From assembly GCA_002493945.1 (NCBI GenBank), contig DLAL01000026.1, positions 1 to 51,433 of the forward strand: a stretch of DNA of 51,433 nucleotides. Reading direction: 5' to 3'. This document shows, piece after piece, positions 18,609 through 28,125 of the stretch. A model generated the notes under the pieces. That model ran no database searches. It saw only the letters and a program-made list of their open reading frames with translations, and was not told where the DNA came from. A program made the position numbers and the translations under genes. This DNA is from Porphyromonadaceae bacterium UBA7048. GTDB lineage: Bacteria; Bacteroidota; Bacteroidia; Bacteroidales; Muribaculaceae. Position 1 is the first letter of the stretch. Each line of letters opens with the position of its first letter.

Positions 18609-20585
18609 TCAGCGCGAGAAGCGGTAGACGGTGAAGCTGCGTGCCGGCAGTTCGGCCGACCATTCGCCGGTGATGTCGACTGCCTCGGTGGTGGTGACGG
18701 GAGCTATCAGTCCGGGATTGTCAAGAGTGTTCTCTGCATCGTCGCCGGGAGCTGTAAGGCGTGTCACGGAGAGGCGTGTCAGCGGCGACTTTTTCTTCAG
18801 TCCCTTGATGTCGAGGCTGAAGGGCTGGGCGGTCTCCGAGGTGTTGGCCACCTTGACGATGATGTCCTGACCTTCGGACACGGCCGAGGCGAAGAGGCCG
18901 TTCTGGCCTTCGAGTCCGGCTATGGGCCGGCCGTCGAGAGTCAGCGGCAGCACGCGCTCGCCTGCGTTGAGGCCGTAGAGCTGCTGCACGTAGTAGCTGG
19001 AGGTCTTCATCGAGCGGAGGTTGTCGAACCATATCATGTCGGGACGCCACTGCCAGCCTTCGACGTGGGCGAAGAGGGGAGCGTAGGTGGCCATCTCCAC
19101 GACGTCGGCGTTGCGCTCGAGTCCGGTCATGAAGGCAGCCTCAAGCAGGGCGGGGTAGAAGTGGTTGTACTTCTTGCCCTTGCCGTGGCAGGCATACTCG
19201 CCGGCGAAGACCTTGGTGCCTTTGCGCGGATACTTGTCGTAGCGTGTTCCCTGGCTGAGGAACCACGACTCGGGGCGGTAGAAGTGCTCGTCGACGAGGT
19301 CAACCTTGAGGCGTCGCATCTCGGGCCACAGGTATTCGAACTTGTCGCCTTCGGAGTCAGGACCTGACGTACCGATGATCTTGATTTCGGGATGCTGCTT
19401 GCGCAGGACCTCCACGAAGGGAGCGAGTCGCTCGACGTACTCGGGTCCCCACTGCTCGTTGCCCACGGCAAGGTACTTGAGGCCGAAGGGCTCGGGATGG
19501 CCCATGCTTGCGCGGAGGGCGCCCCACTCGGTGTCGGTGCCGCCGTTGGCGAACTCGATCAGGTCGAGGGCGTCGTCGATGTACTGCTGGAGGCTGTCGA
19601 CGGGCACGTGGGCGTCGGCGTCATGGTTCTGGAACTGGCATACGAGGCCCACGTTGAGCACGGGCAGCGGAGCCGCGCCTATGTCCTCGGCGAGCTGGAA
19701 GTACTCGTAGAATCCCAGACCGCCCGACTGGAAGTAATCGGGGTAGAAGCGGCTCAGGAAGGTGCTCTGCCAGCGGTTGAGGTTGATCGGGCGGTTCTCG
19801 ACCGGACCGACGGTGTTCTTCCACTGGTAGCGGTCGGGGAGTTCGGTGCCTTCGACGATGCAGCCGCCGGGGAAGCGGAAGACACCGGGATTGAGGTCGT
19901 AAAGCGCCTGTGCCAGGTCGCGGCGCAGACCGCCTTCACGGCCTTTCCACGTGTCGGCGGGGAAGAGCGACACATGCTCGACGTCGATGAAGTGATTGTC
20001 GGGATGCACCAGGAAGATGCGCAGCACGCCTTTGCTGACTGTGCGCGACGGACGCAGCTCGACGGTGTACTTCTGCCAGTCGCGCGAGCTGACCTCGATG
20101 GTCTGCGATGCCAGAGCCTGGGTCTCGTCCATCGATGCGGGGTCGGAGAGCTCAACGCGGATTTTACCGGCGCCTTCGGGAGCGCGCATGTATGCCGAGA
20201 AGCGGTAGAGCGAGTCGGCCTTGACCGATACGCCGAAGAATCCTTCGTTCTCAAGCGCGGTCGACTTCTCGCGGTGTCCCGAGGAACTCAGGCGCACGTA
20301 GTGGGGATTGCGGTCGAAGGGACCGTCCTGGTCGCGTACCTCGACCTTTCCGGCGGTTTTCCAGCCCTGGAGGCTGTTGGGGAACTCGAAGGAGCGGTTC
20401 TTGACCATTTCGGCGTAGAGGCCGCCGTCGGCACCGAAGTTGATGTCCTCGAAGAAGATGCCGTACATGGTTGGCGACACTTCGGCTCCGGGCTTGTCGG
20501 CGCGGAGCACGGCCGGCGTTCCGGCAGCCGCGCCGGTGAGGGCGGCTGCCAGCACAATGGCTGCAGACAGTGTGAATCGTTTCAT
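18609..20585 (-). CDS. GH51 alpha-L-arabinofuranosidase, secreted
   Basis: 658 residues with an N-terminal signal peptide ending near Ala21. It removes terminal alpha-L-arabinofuranose from arabinans, arabinogalactans or arabinosides. The GH51 marks are complete: GIFFEDINFGADGGLYAEM at the start, a CBM-like beta-sandwich insert (about 70-210), RFPGGC at 237-242, the acid/base Glu377 in AVGNEQWG and the nucleophile Glu463 in VFAGEYACHG. A C-terminal beta-sandwich ends the protein. It is the last gene of a four-gene minus-strand operon after GH127, GH97 and GH35, ten bases after GH35, and it ends at a strong terminator. Confidence 0.92.
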   Translation of the reverse strand: MKRFTLSAAIVLAAALTGAAAGTPAVLRADKPGAEVSPTMYGIFFEDINFGADGGLYAEMVKNRSFEFPNSLQGWKTAGKVEVRDQDGPFDRNPHYVRLSSSGHREKSTALENEGFFGVSVKADSLYRFSAYMRAPEGAGKIRVELSDPASMDETQALASQTIEVSSRDWQKYTVELRPSRTVSKGVLRIFLVHPDNHFIDVEHVSLFPADTWKGREGGLRRDLAQALYDLNPGVFRFPGGCIVEGTELPDRYQWKNTVGPVENRPINLNRWQSTFLSRFYPDYFQSGGLGFYEYFQLAEDIGAAPLPVLNVGLVCQFQNHDADAHVPVDSLQQYIDDALDLIEFANGGTDTEWGALRASMGHPEPFGLKYLAVGNEQWGPEYVERLAPFVEVLRKQHPEIKIIGTSGPDSEGDKFEYLWPEMRRLKVDLVDEHFYRPESWFLSQGTRYDKYPRKGTKVFAGEYACHGKGKKYNHFYPALLEAAFMTGLERNADVVEMATYAPLFAHVEGWQWRPDMIWFDNLRSMKTSSYYVQQLYGLNAGERVLPLTLDGRPIAGLEGQNGLFASAVSEGQDIIVKVANTSETAQPFSLDIKGLKKKSPLTRLSVTRLTAPGDDAENTLDNPGLIAPVTTTEAVDITGEWSAELPARSFTVYRFSR

Positions 20586-20595
20586 ATCTTATAGG

Positions 20596-22917
20596 TTATT
20601 TCATATATATTCTGACGTTCTTCAGAGCGCCGGGAGCGCCGGGCTCCATGCGCGGCAGATACTGCACGGCAGTGGCCTTGACAGTCTTGCCCAGGTCGAT
20701 GACCACCATGTGGGGGAACTTGGCGCTCTTGCCCGAGCACCAGTAGGTCGACTCCTGAAGGTCGAAAATCTTGTCGCCCGTGTGGTTGCCGCCGTCTGCG
20801 TCCTCGCTGGAGACGTAGTCGGTGGTCCAGTCCTCGCGCGGCACGCGTTCGCCGGCGTTGTCGAGCACGTATAGCTCGGCTATGGCCGCATAGTCCGAAG
20901 CGTCGGCGGCATCGGTCATCTCAAGGACGAGGAAGCGTCCGGTGGCTGTCTTGCCGAAGTCTATCTGCTTCCAGCCGTTGCCGCCCTCGAAGGCGCCTTC
21001 GAATGCCGGGGTGAGGCCGTCGAGCTTGGGTGCGGTGCCGTTGGCTTTCTTCATCTTGTAGGGGAGCTTGTCATAGACGGGAAGTTTCAGACCTTCGGAC
21101 ACGGCTTTCTTCGGGCCGAGGATGTCGAATACGACCACCTCGTTCTCGCCCTTCTTCAGCCACGGGCCGGGAGTGTAGAGGGTCTGCTGCGGACCCATGT
21201 CCCAGATGCGGCCGAGGGCGTGGCCGTTGACATATACCAGACCCTTGCCGAAGTTCTCGAAGTTGAGGAAGGTGTCGCCGGGCTTGGAGAGGGTGAAGGT
21301 GCCGCGGTACACGCCGCGGGGCAGACGGCCGTCGGGGCCTGCCTGGAAATAGGCCAGCGGTTCGAACTTGGCGCCTGTGTAGAACTCAAGCTCGTCGGGG
21401 AGCAGGCTGACTTTCCAGTTCTTCAGGTCGCAGACGAAGTCGTGTCCGTCGCGTGTCTCTGTGACGGTCACCTTGTCGGTGATGCCCTTGAAGTCCTTGA
21501 TGGCGCGGCCGAAGTTGATGCGGCCCATGGCCTCGACGAGGATGTCGAGCGTGGCGCCCTTCGGACAGGCCGGAAGGATGAGTTCCCTGTCGCCTGTGCG
21601 GCGGTCGAACTTGCCGACGAACACGCCGTCGACGAATACCTGGGCGTAGTCATGAGCGTCGCGCACGGTCAGCGTGGCGCCTTCGGCGAGGGCCGGGAGG
21701 GTGGTGCGGTAGAGAATCGAGCCATAGCCCTGGTCGAATTCCTCCATCGTCATGATGTCCTCGCACTCGATGCCTTCGGGCAGGTTGGAGAAGAGGGGAG
21801 CCACTTCGTCGAATGTGAACTCACGCACGGCGATGGTGGGGATGGCCTTGGGCACTGCCGGCATGCGGCCCTTGGTGTACTTGGCCATCATCTTGCGCAG
21901 GGCGTGGTACTTGGGGGTGACGCCGCCCTGTTCGTTGACGGGCGCGTCGTAGTCGTAGCTGGTCACGTCGGGAGCGAAGCCGGGGGAGTTGGCGCCGGCC
22001 CAGTGTCCGAAGCTCGTTCCGCCGTGGGTCATATAGAGGCTGAATGAAATGCCCTTGGAGAGCATCTCGTCGATACCTGCCACCATATCGGCCGCAGGAC
22101 GGGTCTCGTGGTTGGCGCCCCACTTGTCGAACCATCCGCTCCAGAATTCGGAGCACATCAGGGGCGAGTCGGGGCGTGCGGCCTTCAGGGGCGCGAACTG
22201 TGCGTCGATGTCGGCGCCGGTGCCGAAGTTGATGGTCCATGTGAGGTCGTCAAGACCGTTGTTGAGGAAGTTCGACGACCAGTCGCACTGGAAGAGCATC
22301 ACGTCCGGGCCGAAGTTCTTGCGGAGCATATCGCGGATGTTGGCTATGTACTCCTTGTCGATGCCGTATGAGCCGTATTCGTTCTCGACCTGCACCATGA
22401 TGATGGGGCCTCCGTTGGCCACGGTGAGGTCCGACACCTGACCGGCTACGGCTTTCTGGAATTTGTCGACACGCTCGAGGAAGTAGGGGTCGTTCTCGCG
22501 CAGACGGATGTCCTTCTTCTTGAGGAGCCACCAGGGGAGGCCGCCCATCTCCCACTCGGCGCAGACATAGGGACCGGGGCGGAGGATGACCTTCATGTCG
22601 TTGGCCTGGCAGAGCCTGATGAACTCGCGCAGATTATTCTGGCCCGTGAAGTCGAACTGTCCCTCGCGGGGTTCGTGGGCGTTCCAGAAGGTGTAGAGGC
22701 AGACGGTGTTCATGCCCAGGGCTTTGACCGTCTTGATGCGGTGGTCCCAGTACTCTTTTGGGATTCGGGGATAGTGGAGCTCGGCGGCTTTGACCACGTA
22801 GGGCTCGCCGTCAAGGAGGAACGTGCCCTTGCCGGCCTCGAACTTGCCTGCGTAGCAGCTCAGAGAGGCGAGGACGACGAAGAGCACCAGGAGTGCTTTC
22901 TTGAGGATTTGTTGCAT
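20596..22917 (-). CDS. GH35 beta-galactosidase with C-terminal discoidin-like domain
   Basis: 773 residues. A signal peptide with a Cys at position 21 (LASLSCYAGK) may be a lipoprotein signal. The GH35 TIM barrel carries the family signature GGPIIMVQVENEYGSYG with acid/base Glu180, and nucleophile Glu257 in MCSEFWSGW. Beta-sandwich domains follow, and a C-terminal F5/8 type C-like domain (about 650-773) includes a WCSGKSAKFPHMVVIDLG segment. It releases terminal beta-galactose, fitting beta-1,3/1,6-galactan side chains. It is the third gene of the GH127-GH97-GH35-GH51 operon, with 19 bases to the GH97 stop. Confidence 0.92.
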   Translation of the reverse strand: MQQILKKALLVLFVVLASLSCYAGKFEAGKGTFLLDGEPYVVKAAELHYPRIPKEYWDHRIKTVKALGMNTVCLYTFWNAHEPREGQFDFTGQNNLREFIRLCQANDMKVILRPGPYVCAEWEMGGLPWWLLKKKDIRLRENDPYFLERVDKFQKAVAGQVSDLTVANGGPIIMVQVENEYGSYGIDKEYIANIRDMLRKNFGPDVMLFQCDWSSNFLNNGLDDLTWTINFGTGADIDAQFAPLKAARPDSPLMCSEFWSGWFDKWGANHETRPAADMVAGIDEMLSKGISFSLYMTHGGTSFGHWAGANSPGFAPDVTSYDYDAPVNEQGGVTPKYHALRKMMAKYTKGRMPAVPKAIPTIAVREFTFDEVAPLFSNLPEGIECEDIMTMEEFDQGYGSILYRTTLPALAEGATLTVRDAHDYAQVFVDGVFVGKFDRRTGDRELILPACPKGATLDILVEAMGRINFGRAIKDFKGITDKVTVTETRDGHDFVCDLKNWKVSLLPDELEFYTGAKFEPLAYFQAGPDGRLPRGVYRGTFTLSKPGDTFLNFENFGKGLVYVNGHALGRIWDMGPQQTLYTPGPWLKKGENEVVVFDILGPKKAVSEGLKLPVYDKLPYKMKKANGTAPKLDGLTPAFEGAFEGGNGWKQIDFGKTATGRFLVLEMTDAADASDYAAIAELYVLDNAGERVPREDWTTDYVSSEDADGGNHTGDKIFDLQESTYWCSGKSAKFPHMVVIDLGKTVKATAVQYLPRMEPGAPGALKNVRIYMK

Positions 22918-22936
22918 ATTATTAGGTATTAACTGG

Positions 22937-24931
22937 TTAGCGTATGAAGATGTGTGTCCTGATGACGCAGCCGCCGCGGGGCTGGAGGGTTATCGGGAAT
23001 TTCGCAGGATTCTTCACCTTGACCTCCGAGCGGTCGAGGGTGCCGTCGGGCAGGTCGTTGATGAGCGTGACGGGGCGGTCCTTGCCCACGAAGCGCGAGA
23101 GGTCGAGGGTGAGTTTCATCGGCTCGTCGGTGCCGTTGGTGGCGGCAATGTACCATGTGCCGGAGTTCTTGCGCGCCAGCACCACGTAGCGGCCGGGATA
23201 GCCGTCGATGAAGAGTGTCTCGGTCCATGTGGTGGGCACCTGACGCATGAAGTCGAGGGCTATGACCGGAGCGCCGCCTTCGGACTCGGGCAGCAGATTC
23301 TCGGGCGCGAGGGCGAAGTTCTGTATAGGATTCTGGAATGTCACCGCCGTAGCCAGCGAGTGGCCGTCGGTGGTGCGGCGCACGCAGCCTGAGTTATTGC
23401 CCTTGGCCATGCGTCGGTTGAGGAAACTGCCGCCGTACTCCATGCAGCCCACGGTGTTGCGCACGAAGGGGTGGAGAGCCGAGCGGCGCGCTTCCTTGTC
23501 GCAGTGGTCCTGACCGAAGATGTTGTTCTCGCTGGCGAGCACGGCCTCGGAGCCTACGTAGTTGGGGTACATGCGCTCCCAGCCGCGGGGGATGGTGCAT
23601 CCGTGGAATATCACCATCAGTCCGGCGTCGTTGGCGTCGGAGAGGATGTCCTCATACAGGCGCATGGTCTCCTGCTTGTCGCCTCCGAAGAAGTCGACCT
23701 TGATGCCTCGGATGCCTGTGTCGCGGAGCCACTTCATCTCTTTCTTGCGCGAGATGGACGAGTCCATGATGTTGACGGGGCTCTGCACGATGTCGTTCCA
23801 GTAGCCGCTTGAGGAGTACCACAGGAAGAGGTCAACGCCCTTGCTGCGGGCGTAGCGCGCGAGTTCGGCTATACGCTCGCGGCCAATGTTGGTGTCCCAT
23901 CCGCAGTCTACGAGGGTGTAGCTGTAGCCCATCTCCGAAGCCAGGTCGATGAAGCGCACCTGGTCGTCGTAGTTTATCGAATTGTCCTGCCAGAGTATCC
24001 AGCTCCACGTGCCCTTGCCGTAGGTGAAGTTCTGCGACGGCTCGTAGAGGGGCGCCACGTTGTCCCACGGTGCCGTCGTCTCGACAATCGGCGCGAGGTC
24101 GCGTCCGGTGGTGACGGTGCGCCAGGGAGTGTGGCCAGGCAGGGCGATGCCCGGGGCGGAGGTGCCGTTGCCGTTGTTCTCTTCGGGCATGGGGAACTCG
24201 ATGGAGTAGAGGCCGTCGCCCGTCATGTCGCTCAGGCGCGAGGCACAGTAGCGGCGGTCGACGCCGGTCTCGCTCACGAGCACCCATCCCTCATCGCCGA
24301 CGCGGAAGAGCGCCGGGAAGGTGTAGCCGCGTCCGTAGGCCGACGGGTTGGTCATCGGTTCGTCGAACTGATACTCCTCCTCATAGCTGGGCTTGGTGCG
24401 CTTCCAGCCTATCATCGGGTCGCTCTGGGGCGTCATGAAGATGGTGGTGCCCGAGGGGAGGTCGAAGCCCGTGAACTCGCGGCGTATCACCATCGAGCCT
24501 GTCTCTCCGCCGTTCTGACGCGGTATGTCGTAGCGGAACGCCACGTCGTGGTCGCTGACGCGGAACACTACGGTCACCGCATTGCCCTGCGCGTTCTTCA
24601 GATTGACTTTTAGCTCGTTGGCACGGTAGTGGACCATGCTCTTCTTGGCCGTGCGCAGGCGGTAGTCGTCGGCGTAGGGTCCGGCTTCATGTCCGGTCAT
24701 CACCAGCGAGTCGGCGTAGTTGCCCGTGCTGGCGATGAATCCGAGGGGCGACGGGTCGAGCATGGTGCGTCCGTCGTATGTCACCGAGTATGTGACACGT
24801 CCGGGTTTGGCCACGGGTGCGTCGACGGTGACTTTGAGATTTCCGTCGGGTGATTCGACGGTGAGATTTTCGGCCGTGGCGGCCTGTGCGCCTGCCAGGA
24901 GGGCGGCAAGGATTATATAGCTCTTTTTCAT
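22937..24931 (-). CDS. GH97 enzyme, retaining alpha-galactosidase type
   Basis: 664 residues with signal peptide MKKSYIILAALLAGAQAATA. It has the GH97 N-terminal super-sandwich (LTVESPDGNLKVTVD), the barrel and a C-terminal beta domain. Asp413 in GIKVDFFGGDKQ and Glu468 in SEAVLASEN lie 55 residues apart, exactly as the Asp415 nucleophile and Glu470 acid/base of the retaining alpha-galactosidase BT1871. Inverting alpha-glucosidases such as SusB lack this Asp. Predicted activity is therefore hydrolysis of terminal alpha-galactose. Its ATG overlaps the GH127 stop (ATGA at 24931-24928), so translation is probably coupled. Confidence 0.9.
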   Translation of the reverse strand: MKKSYIILAALLAGAQAATAENLTVESPDGNLKVTVDAPVAKPGRVTYSVTYDGRTMLDPSPLGFIASTGNYADSLVMTGHEAGPYADDYRLRTAKKSMVHYRANELKVNLKNAQGNAVTVVFRVSDHDVAFRYDIPRQNGGETGSMVIRREFTGFDLPSGTTIFMTPQSDPMIGWKRTKPSYEEEYQFDEPMTNPSAYGRGYTFPALFRVGDEGWVLVSETGVDRRYCASRLSDMTGDGLYSIEFPMPEENNGNGTSAPGIALPGHTPWRTVTTGRDLAPIVETTAPWDNVAPLYEPSQNFTYGKGTWSWILWQDNSINYDDQVRFIDLASEMGYSYTLVDCGWDTNIGRERIAELARYARSKGVDLFLWYSSSGYWNDIVQSPVNIMDSSISRKKEMKWLRDTGIRGIKVDFFGGDKQETMRLYEDILSDANDAGLMVIFHGCTIPRGWERMYPNYVGSEAVLASENNIFGQDHCDKEARRSALHPFVRNTVGCMEYGGSFLNRRMAKGNNSGCVRRTTDGHSLATAVTFQNPIQNFALAPENLLPESEGGAPVIALDFMRQVPTTWTETLFIDGYPGRYVVLARKNSGTWYIAATNGTDEPMKLTLDLSRFVGKDRPVTLINDLPDGTLDRSEVKVKNPAKFPITLQPRGGCVIRTHIFIR

Positions 24932-26946
24932 CGGAAGAATTCGTTAGACTGGGTTTGGCGGTCTGCCGCTCCGGCTGCGCGGACGGCACTGAGGTCGCGG
25001 GCGAGCCATACGCTCATGTTTCCGGCTCCGCGGTGGGCCCAGGCGTAGTAGGGTATCATATTGATTTTCACATCGCGGAGCACGAGACGGCCCTTGTCGT
25101 CGTATGATGCCTCCTGACCGTCGGTGACGAGCTGTGTGATGCCGTTGAGGAGGTCTGGACGCTCGATGACCTCGAACCGGGGTGTGCGGTTGATGAGCAC
25201 GCGGAGCACGTCGAAGTCGTTGTCGGGCCATTCGGCGCAGTAGACGAGCGGCCCGCGCTCGACTGCCACGCGGCCGCGGTCGGCCTCTACGGCCTCGTGC
25301 GCGCGGACTACGCGCGGGGCCATGTCGAAGTGGATGTCCACGCGGTCGCCCTTGCGCCACTTGCGGCTGATGCGGAAGTAGCCGTCCTCGAGCGTAGCCT
25401 CGACGGGCTGACCGTTGAGGCTGACGGTGTATCCCGTGCTGACGCCGTCGTCATAGCTGTAAAGGTCGGACGGCACCACCTGACCGCGCACCCATCCGGG
25501 GATGCGTATGCGCAGGTCGAACTGTCCGGCGCGGTTGCCGTCGACCGTGAGGGCTATGTCGCCGTTCCACGGGTAGGATGTGTGCTGGCTGATGTCGACG
25601 CGCTTGCCTCCCACGCGGATTCGCGCGCTGTTCTCCATGAAGAGGTTGACGAACACCTCGTCGTTGCGCACGGCGTAGACATAGCCGGGCAGCGAGGGGA
25701 TGAACCGCGATACGTTCGACGGGCAGCAGGCGCAGCCGAACCATGCCTGCCGCTCGTGCTGGCCGGCTGACTCGAGGGGATTGGGATAGAAGAACTTGCC
25801 TCCGTCGAGCGATACGCCCGATATGAGGCCGTTGTAGAGCGTGCGTTCGAGCACGTCGTAGTACTTGCTCTCGCCGTGCAGGAGGAAGAGGCGGTGATTG
25901 ACGTAGACATTGCCTATGGCGGCGCAGGTCTCGCAGTACGATGTCATGTTCGGCAGCTCGTAGTCGGCGCCGAAGGCTTCGCCGCGGGATGTGGCGCCGA
26001 TGCCGCCGGTGATGTAGTATTTGCGGCCTACGATGTTGTCCCATATGCGGTCGACGGCGGCGATGTAGGCCGAGTCGCCCGTGAGCGCGGCCACGTCGGC
26101 CATGCCGGAGTACATGTAGACGGCGCGCACGGCGTGTCCGACGGCTTCGCTCTGCTCCGTCACGGGCATGTGAGCCTGGCTGTAGCTGTCCTTGCGCGAT
26201 GTGTGTCCGCGCTTGTCCAGAAAGTAGCGCGCCTGGTCGAGATACTTTCTGTCGCCTGTGGCGAGATAGAGTCTGGCCAGGGCCATTTCGGCAATCTGAT
26301 GTCCCGGTACGCGGCATACCTGTCCGGGCCCGTCGCCTATCTCGCGGCACACGCAGTCGGCGTAGCGGATGGCGATGTCGAGGAATTTGCGGCTGCCCGT
26401 GGCCTGCCAGTGTGCCACGGCGCCTTCGACCATATGGCCGAGATTGTAGAATTCGTGACTGAGGTTCTCGACGGCTTCCCATCGCCCGGCTCCGGCCCAC
26501 GGATGCGGATGAGCGGGATTCATCGTGCGCGCCGTGTAGAGATAGCCGTCAGGCTTCTGGGCGGCGGCGACTATGTCGAGGACGCTGTCGATGTAGTGCT
26601 CGAGCCGTGCGTCGGGATAGTTGTGCAGCATGTAGGAAGCGCCTTCGATGGTCTTGTAGACGTCCGTGTCGTCGAATGAGAAGCCTCCCACGGTGAAGGT
26701 GTCGCAGGGCGAGGCGGCTCGGACGAAGTTGTCGTATCGGCCCGATTCCTCGCACTTGGCGAAAGCAAGAGGGACAGTGACGTCGCGGCCGGCCCGCAGA
26801 CGCTGCTCCCAGAACCCGCCGCTTACGTTCACGTCGGTGAACGGTACCTGCCCCACCGGGTAGCCGTCGGACAGTGCGGGTCCACGCGACGCAGCGGCCA
26901 CTCCGAAGGTGATGGCAGCGGCGGTCAGTGCAATCAAGGTTCGCAT
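24928..26946 (-). CDS. GH127-type beta-L-arabinofuranosidase (DUF1680)
   Basis: 672 residues with a signal peptide, MRTLIALTAAAITFGVAAAS. The family removes beta-L-arabinofuranose, as found on hydroxyproline-linked arabinosides of extensins. The zinc/thiolate active site of GH127 is present: E-T-C in YCETCAAIGN and the double Cys of GCACCPSNVSRF, one of which is the nucleophile in the characterised enzyme HypBA1. The related family GH146 has the same motifs and cannot be excluded. It is the first gene of the four-enzyme operon, overlaps the GH97 gene by four bases, and has a promoter box about 90 bases upstream. Confidence 0.87.
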   Translation of the reverse strand: MRTLIALTAAAITFGVAAASRGPALSDGYPVGQVPFTDVNVSGGFWEQRLRAGRDVTVPLAFAKCEESGRYDNFVRAASPCDTFTVGGFSFDDTDVYKTIEGASYMLHNYPDARLEHYIDSVLDIVAAAQKPDGYLYTARTMNPAHPHPWAGAGRWEAVENLSHEFYNLGHMVEGAVAHWQATGSRKFLDIAIRYADCVCREIGDGPGQVCRVPGHQIAEMALARLYLATGDRKYLDQARYFLDKRGHTSRKDSYSQAHMPVTEQSEAVGHAVRAVYMYSGMADVAALTGDSAYIAAVDRIWDNIVGRKYYITGGIGATSRGEAFGADYELPNMTSYCETCAAIGNVYVNHRLFLLHGESKYYDVLERTLYNGLISGVSLDGGKFFYPNPLESAGQHERQAWFGCACCPSNVSRFIPSLPGYVYAVRNDEVFVNLFMENSARIRVGGKRVDISQHTSYPWNGDIALTVDGNRAGQFDLRIRIPGWVRGQVVPSDLYSYDDGVSTGYTVSLNGQPVEATLEDGYFRISRKWRKGDRVDIHFDMAPRVVRAHEAVEADRGRVAVERGPLVYCAEWPDNDFDVLRVLINRTPRFEVIERPDLLNGITQLVTDGQEASYDDKGRLVLRDVKINMIPYYAWAHRGAGNMSVWLARDLSAVRAAGAADRQTQSNEFFR

Positions 26947-27034
26947 AAAACTGTATTGATTAGGTTATTTGGTCTAAGGTTGGAAAGGGTATTCGGATTT
27001 TGGGTGTAAAATTAACACTCATTTTCAAACCCTG

Positions 27035-27042
27035 CAAATTTA
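27035..27042 (-). promoter_or_regulatory. -7 box for the GH127-GH97-GH35-GH51 operon
   Basis: On the minus strand this reads TAAATTTG, matching TAnnTTTG. Transcription would start near 27031, giving a leader of about 85 bases. The nearest TTG on that strand is too close (13 bases), so the -33 element is uncertain and an activator may be needed. Confidence 0.45.
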
Positions 27043-27130
27043 TAAGTATGTTATACAACATATTTCGGCAGAAAATACGGCCTGAGATTGTTTTCACCAC
27101 TGAGAACTCGGCGATGTCGCCAAAAATTCG

Positions 27131-27138
27131 TAACTTTG
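27131..27138 (+). promoter_or_regulatory. -7 box for the prenyl synthase gene
   Basis: TAACTTTG, 21 bases before the ATG at 27160. It lies inside the in-frame upstream extension of the prenyl synthase reading frame, which rules out the earlier start codons. No clear -33 TTG. Confidence 0.55.
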
Positions 27139-27159
27139 TACCGCATAACCGAAAACACG

Positions 27160-28125
27160 ATGAATTTCTCTATCGAGCACTTTGCCGAAATCGCCGAAAA
27201 CGGCGTGGCAAATATAAAATATCCTTCGACCACTCCGGGGCTGTATGCTCCGATAGTATATGCCATGGCCTCAGGCGGCAAGCGTCTGCGTCCGGCACTC
27301 TGTCTGGCGGTGTATGCGGCGCTGTCGCACCGCGCCCCCGAAGATATCATCAATCAGGCTCTGGCCGTGGAGATGTTCCACAACTTCACTCTGCTCCACG
27401 ACGACGTGATGGACCGCGCCGACATACGCCGCGGCCAGCCCACGGTGCACCGCAAGTGGAACGACAATGTGGCCATCCTCTCGGGCGACACTATGCTCTC
27501 GATGGCTTACGGACTGCTGGCCGACGGCGCCGGTGACAGGTTCGCCTCGCTTTTCGAGGTGTTCAACCGCACGGCCATCGAGGTCTACGAAGGCCAGCAG
27601 ATGGACATGGAGTTCGAGAAGCGCAGCGACGTGACCGTGTCGGAGTACATGGACATGATACGCCTCAAGACTTCCGTGCTGCTGGGATGCGCCTGCCGCA
27701 TCGGCGCCATGATGGCCGGTGCGTCGGACTATGTGTGCGACGCATTCTTCAACTACGGCGAGGCTCTGGGACTGGCGTTCCAGCTCCGCGACGACTGGCT
27801 CGATACGTTCGGCGACCCTGCCGTATTCGGCAAGGAAATCGGCGGTGACATCATCAACAGGAAGAAGACATGGCTGCTCATCACCTGCATGGCCGAGGCC
27901 GAGGACGAAATCGACGGCATCCTGCGCGAAGACCTTGAGCCTCAGGAGAAAATCTCGCAGGTGAAGCGCGTCTACAACCGCCTCCGGCTGGCCGAACGCT
28001 GCCAGGAGCTCACCGAGCGCTACTCGGCACAGGCGGCCGACTGTCTGACGAATGTCGAACTTGACCACGATGCCCGTGACTTCTTCACGGAGCTCTGCAC
28101 CAAAGCCGCCGCACGCAGCCACTGA
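27160..28125 (+). CDS. polyprenyl (isoprenyl) diphosphate synthase
   Basis: 321 residues from ATG 27160. It condenses isopentenyl diphosphate with allylic diphosphates in the cytoplasm. The first Asp-rich motif DDVMD is at 81-85 within HNFTLLHDDVMDRADIRRG, and the second, DDWLD, at 211-215; substrate Lys/Arg in GGKRLRP and the Gln of FQLRDD are also present. Phe76, five residues before the first motif, is a feature of short-chain (C15-C20) enzymes, whereas octaprenyl synthases usually have a small residue there, so an FPP or GGPP product is likely (inference). Its stop overlaps the next start by one base (TGATG). Confidence 0.88.
   Translation: MNFSIEHFAEIAENGVANIKYPSTTPGLYAPIVYAMASGGKRLRPALCLAVYAALSHRAPEDIINQALAVEMFHNFTLLHDDVMDRADIRRGQPTVHRKWNDNVAILSGDTMLSMAYGLLADGAGDRFASLFEVFNRTAIEVYEGQQMDMEFEKRSDVTVSEYMDMIRLKTSVLLGCACRIGAMMAGASDYVCDAFFNYGEALGLAFQLRDDWLDTFGDPAVFGKEIGGDIINRKKTWLLITCMAEAEDEIDGILREDLEPQEKISQVKRVYNRLRLAERCQELTERYSAQAADCLTNVELDHDARDFFTELCTKAAARSH

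Noticed and set aside
19392..20594. 400-residue open frame opposite the GH51 gene
   Set aside because: Antisense shadow of a high-GC gene with clear catalytic residues on the other strand.
27088..27159. Upstream extension of the prenyl synthase frame
   Set aside because: It contains the -7 box at 27131-27138 and has no family similarity; the ATG at 27160 gives the normal N-terminus.
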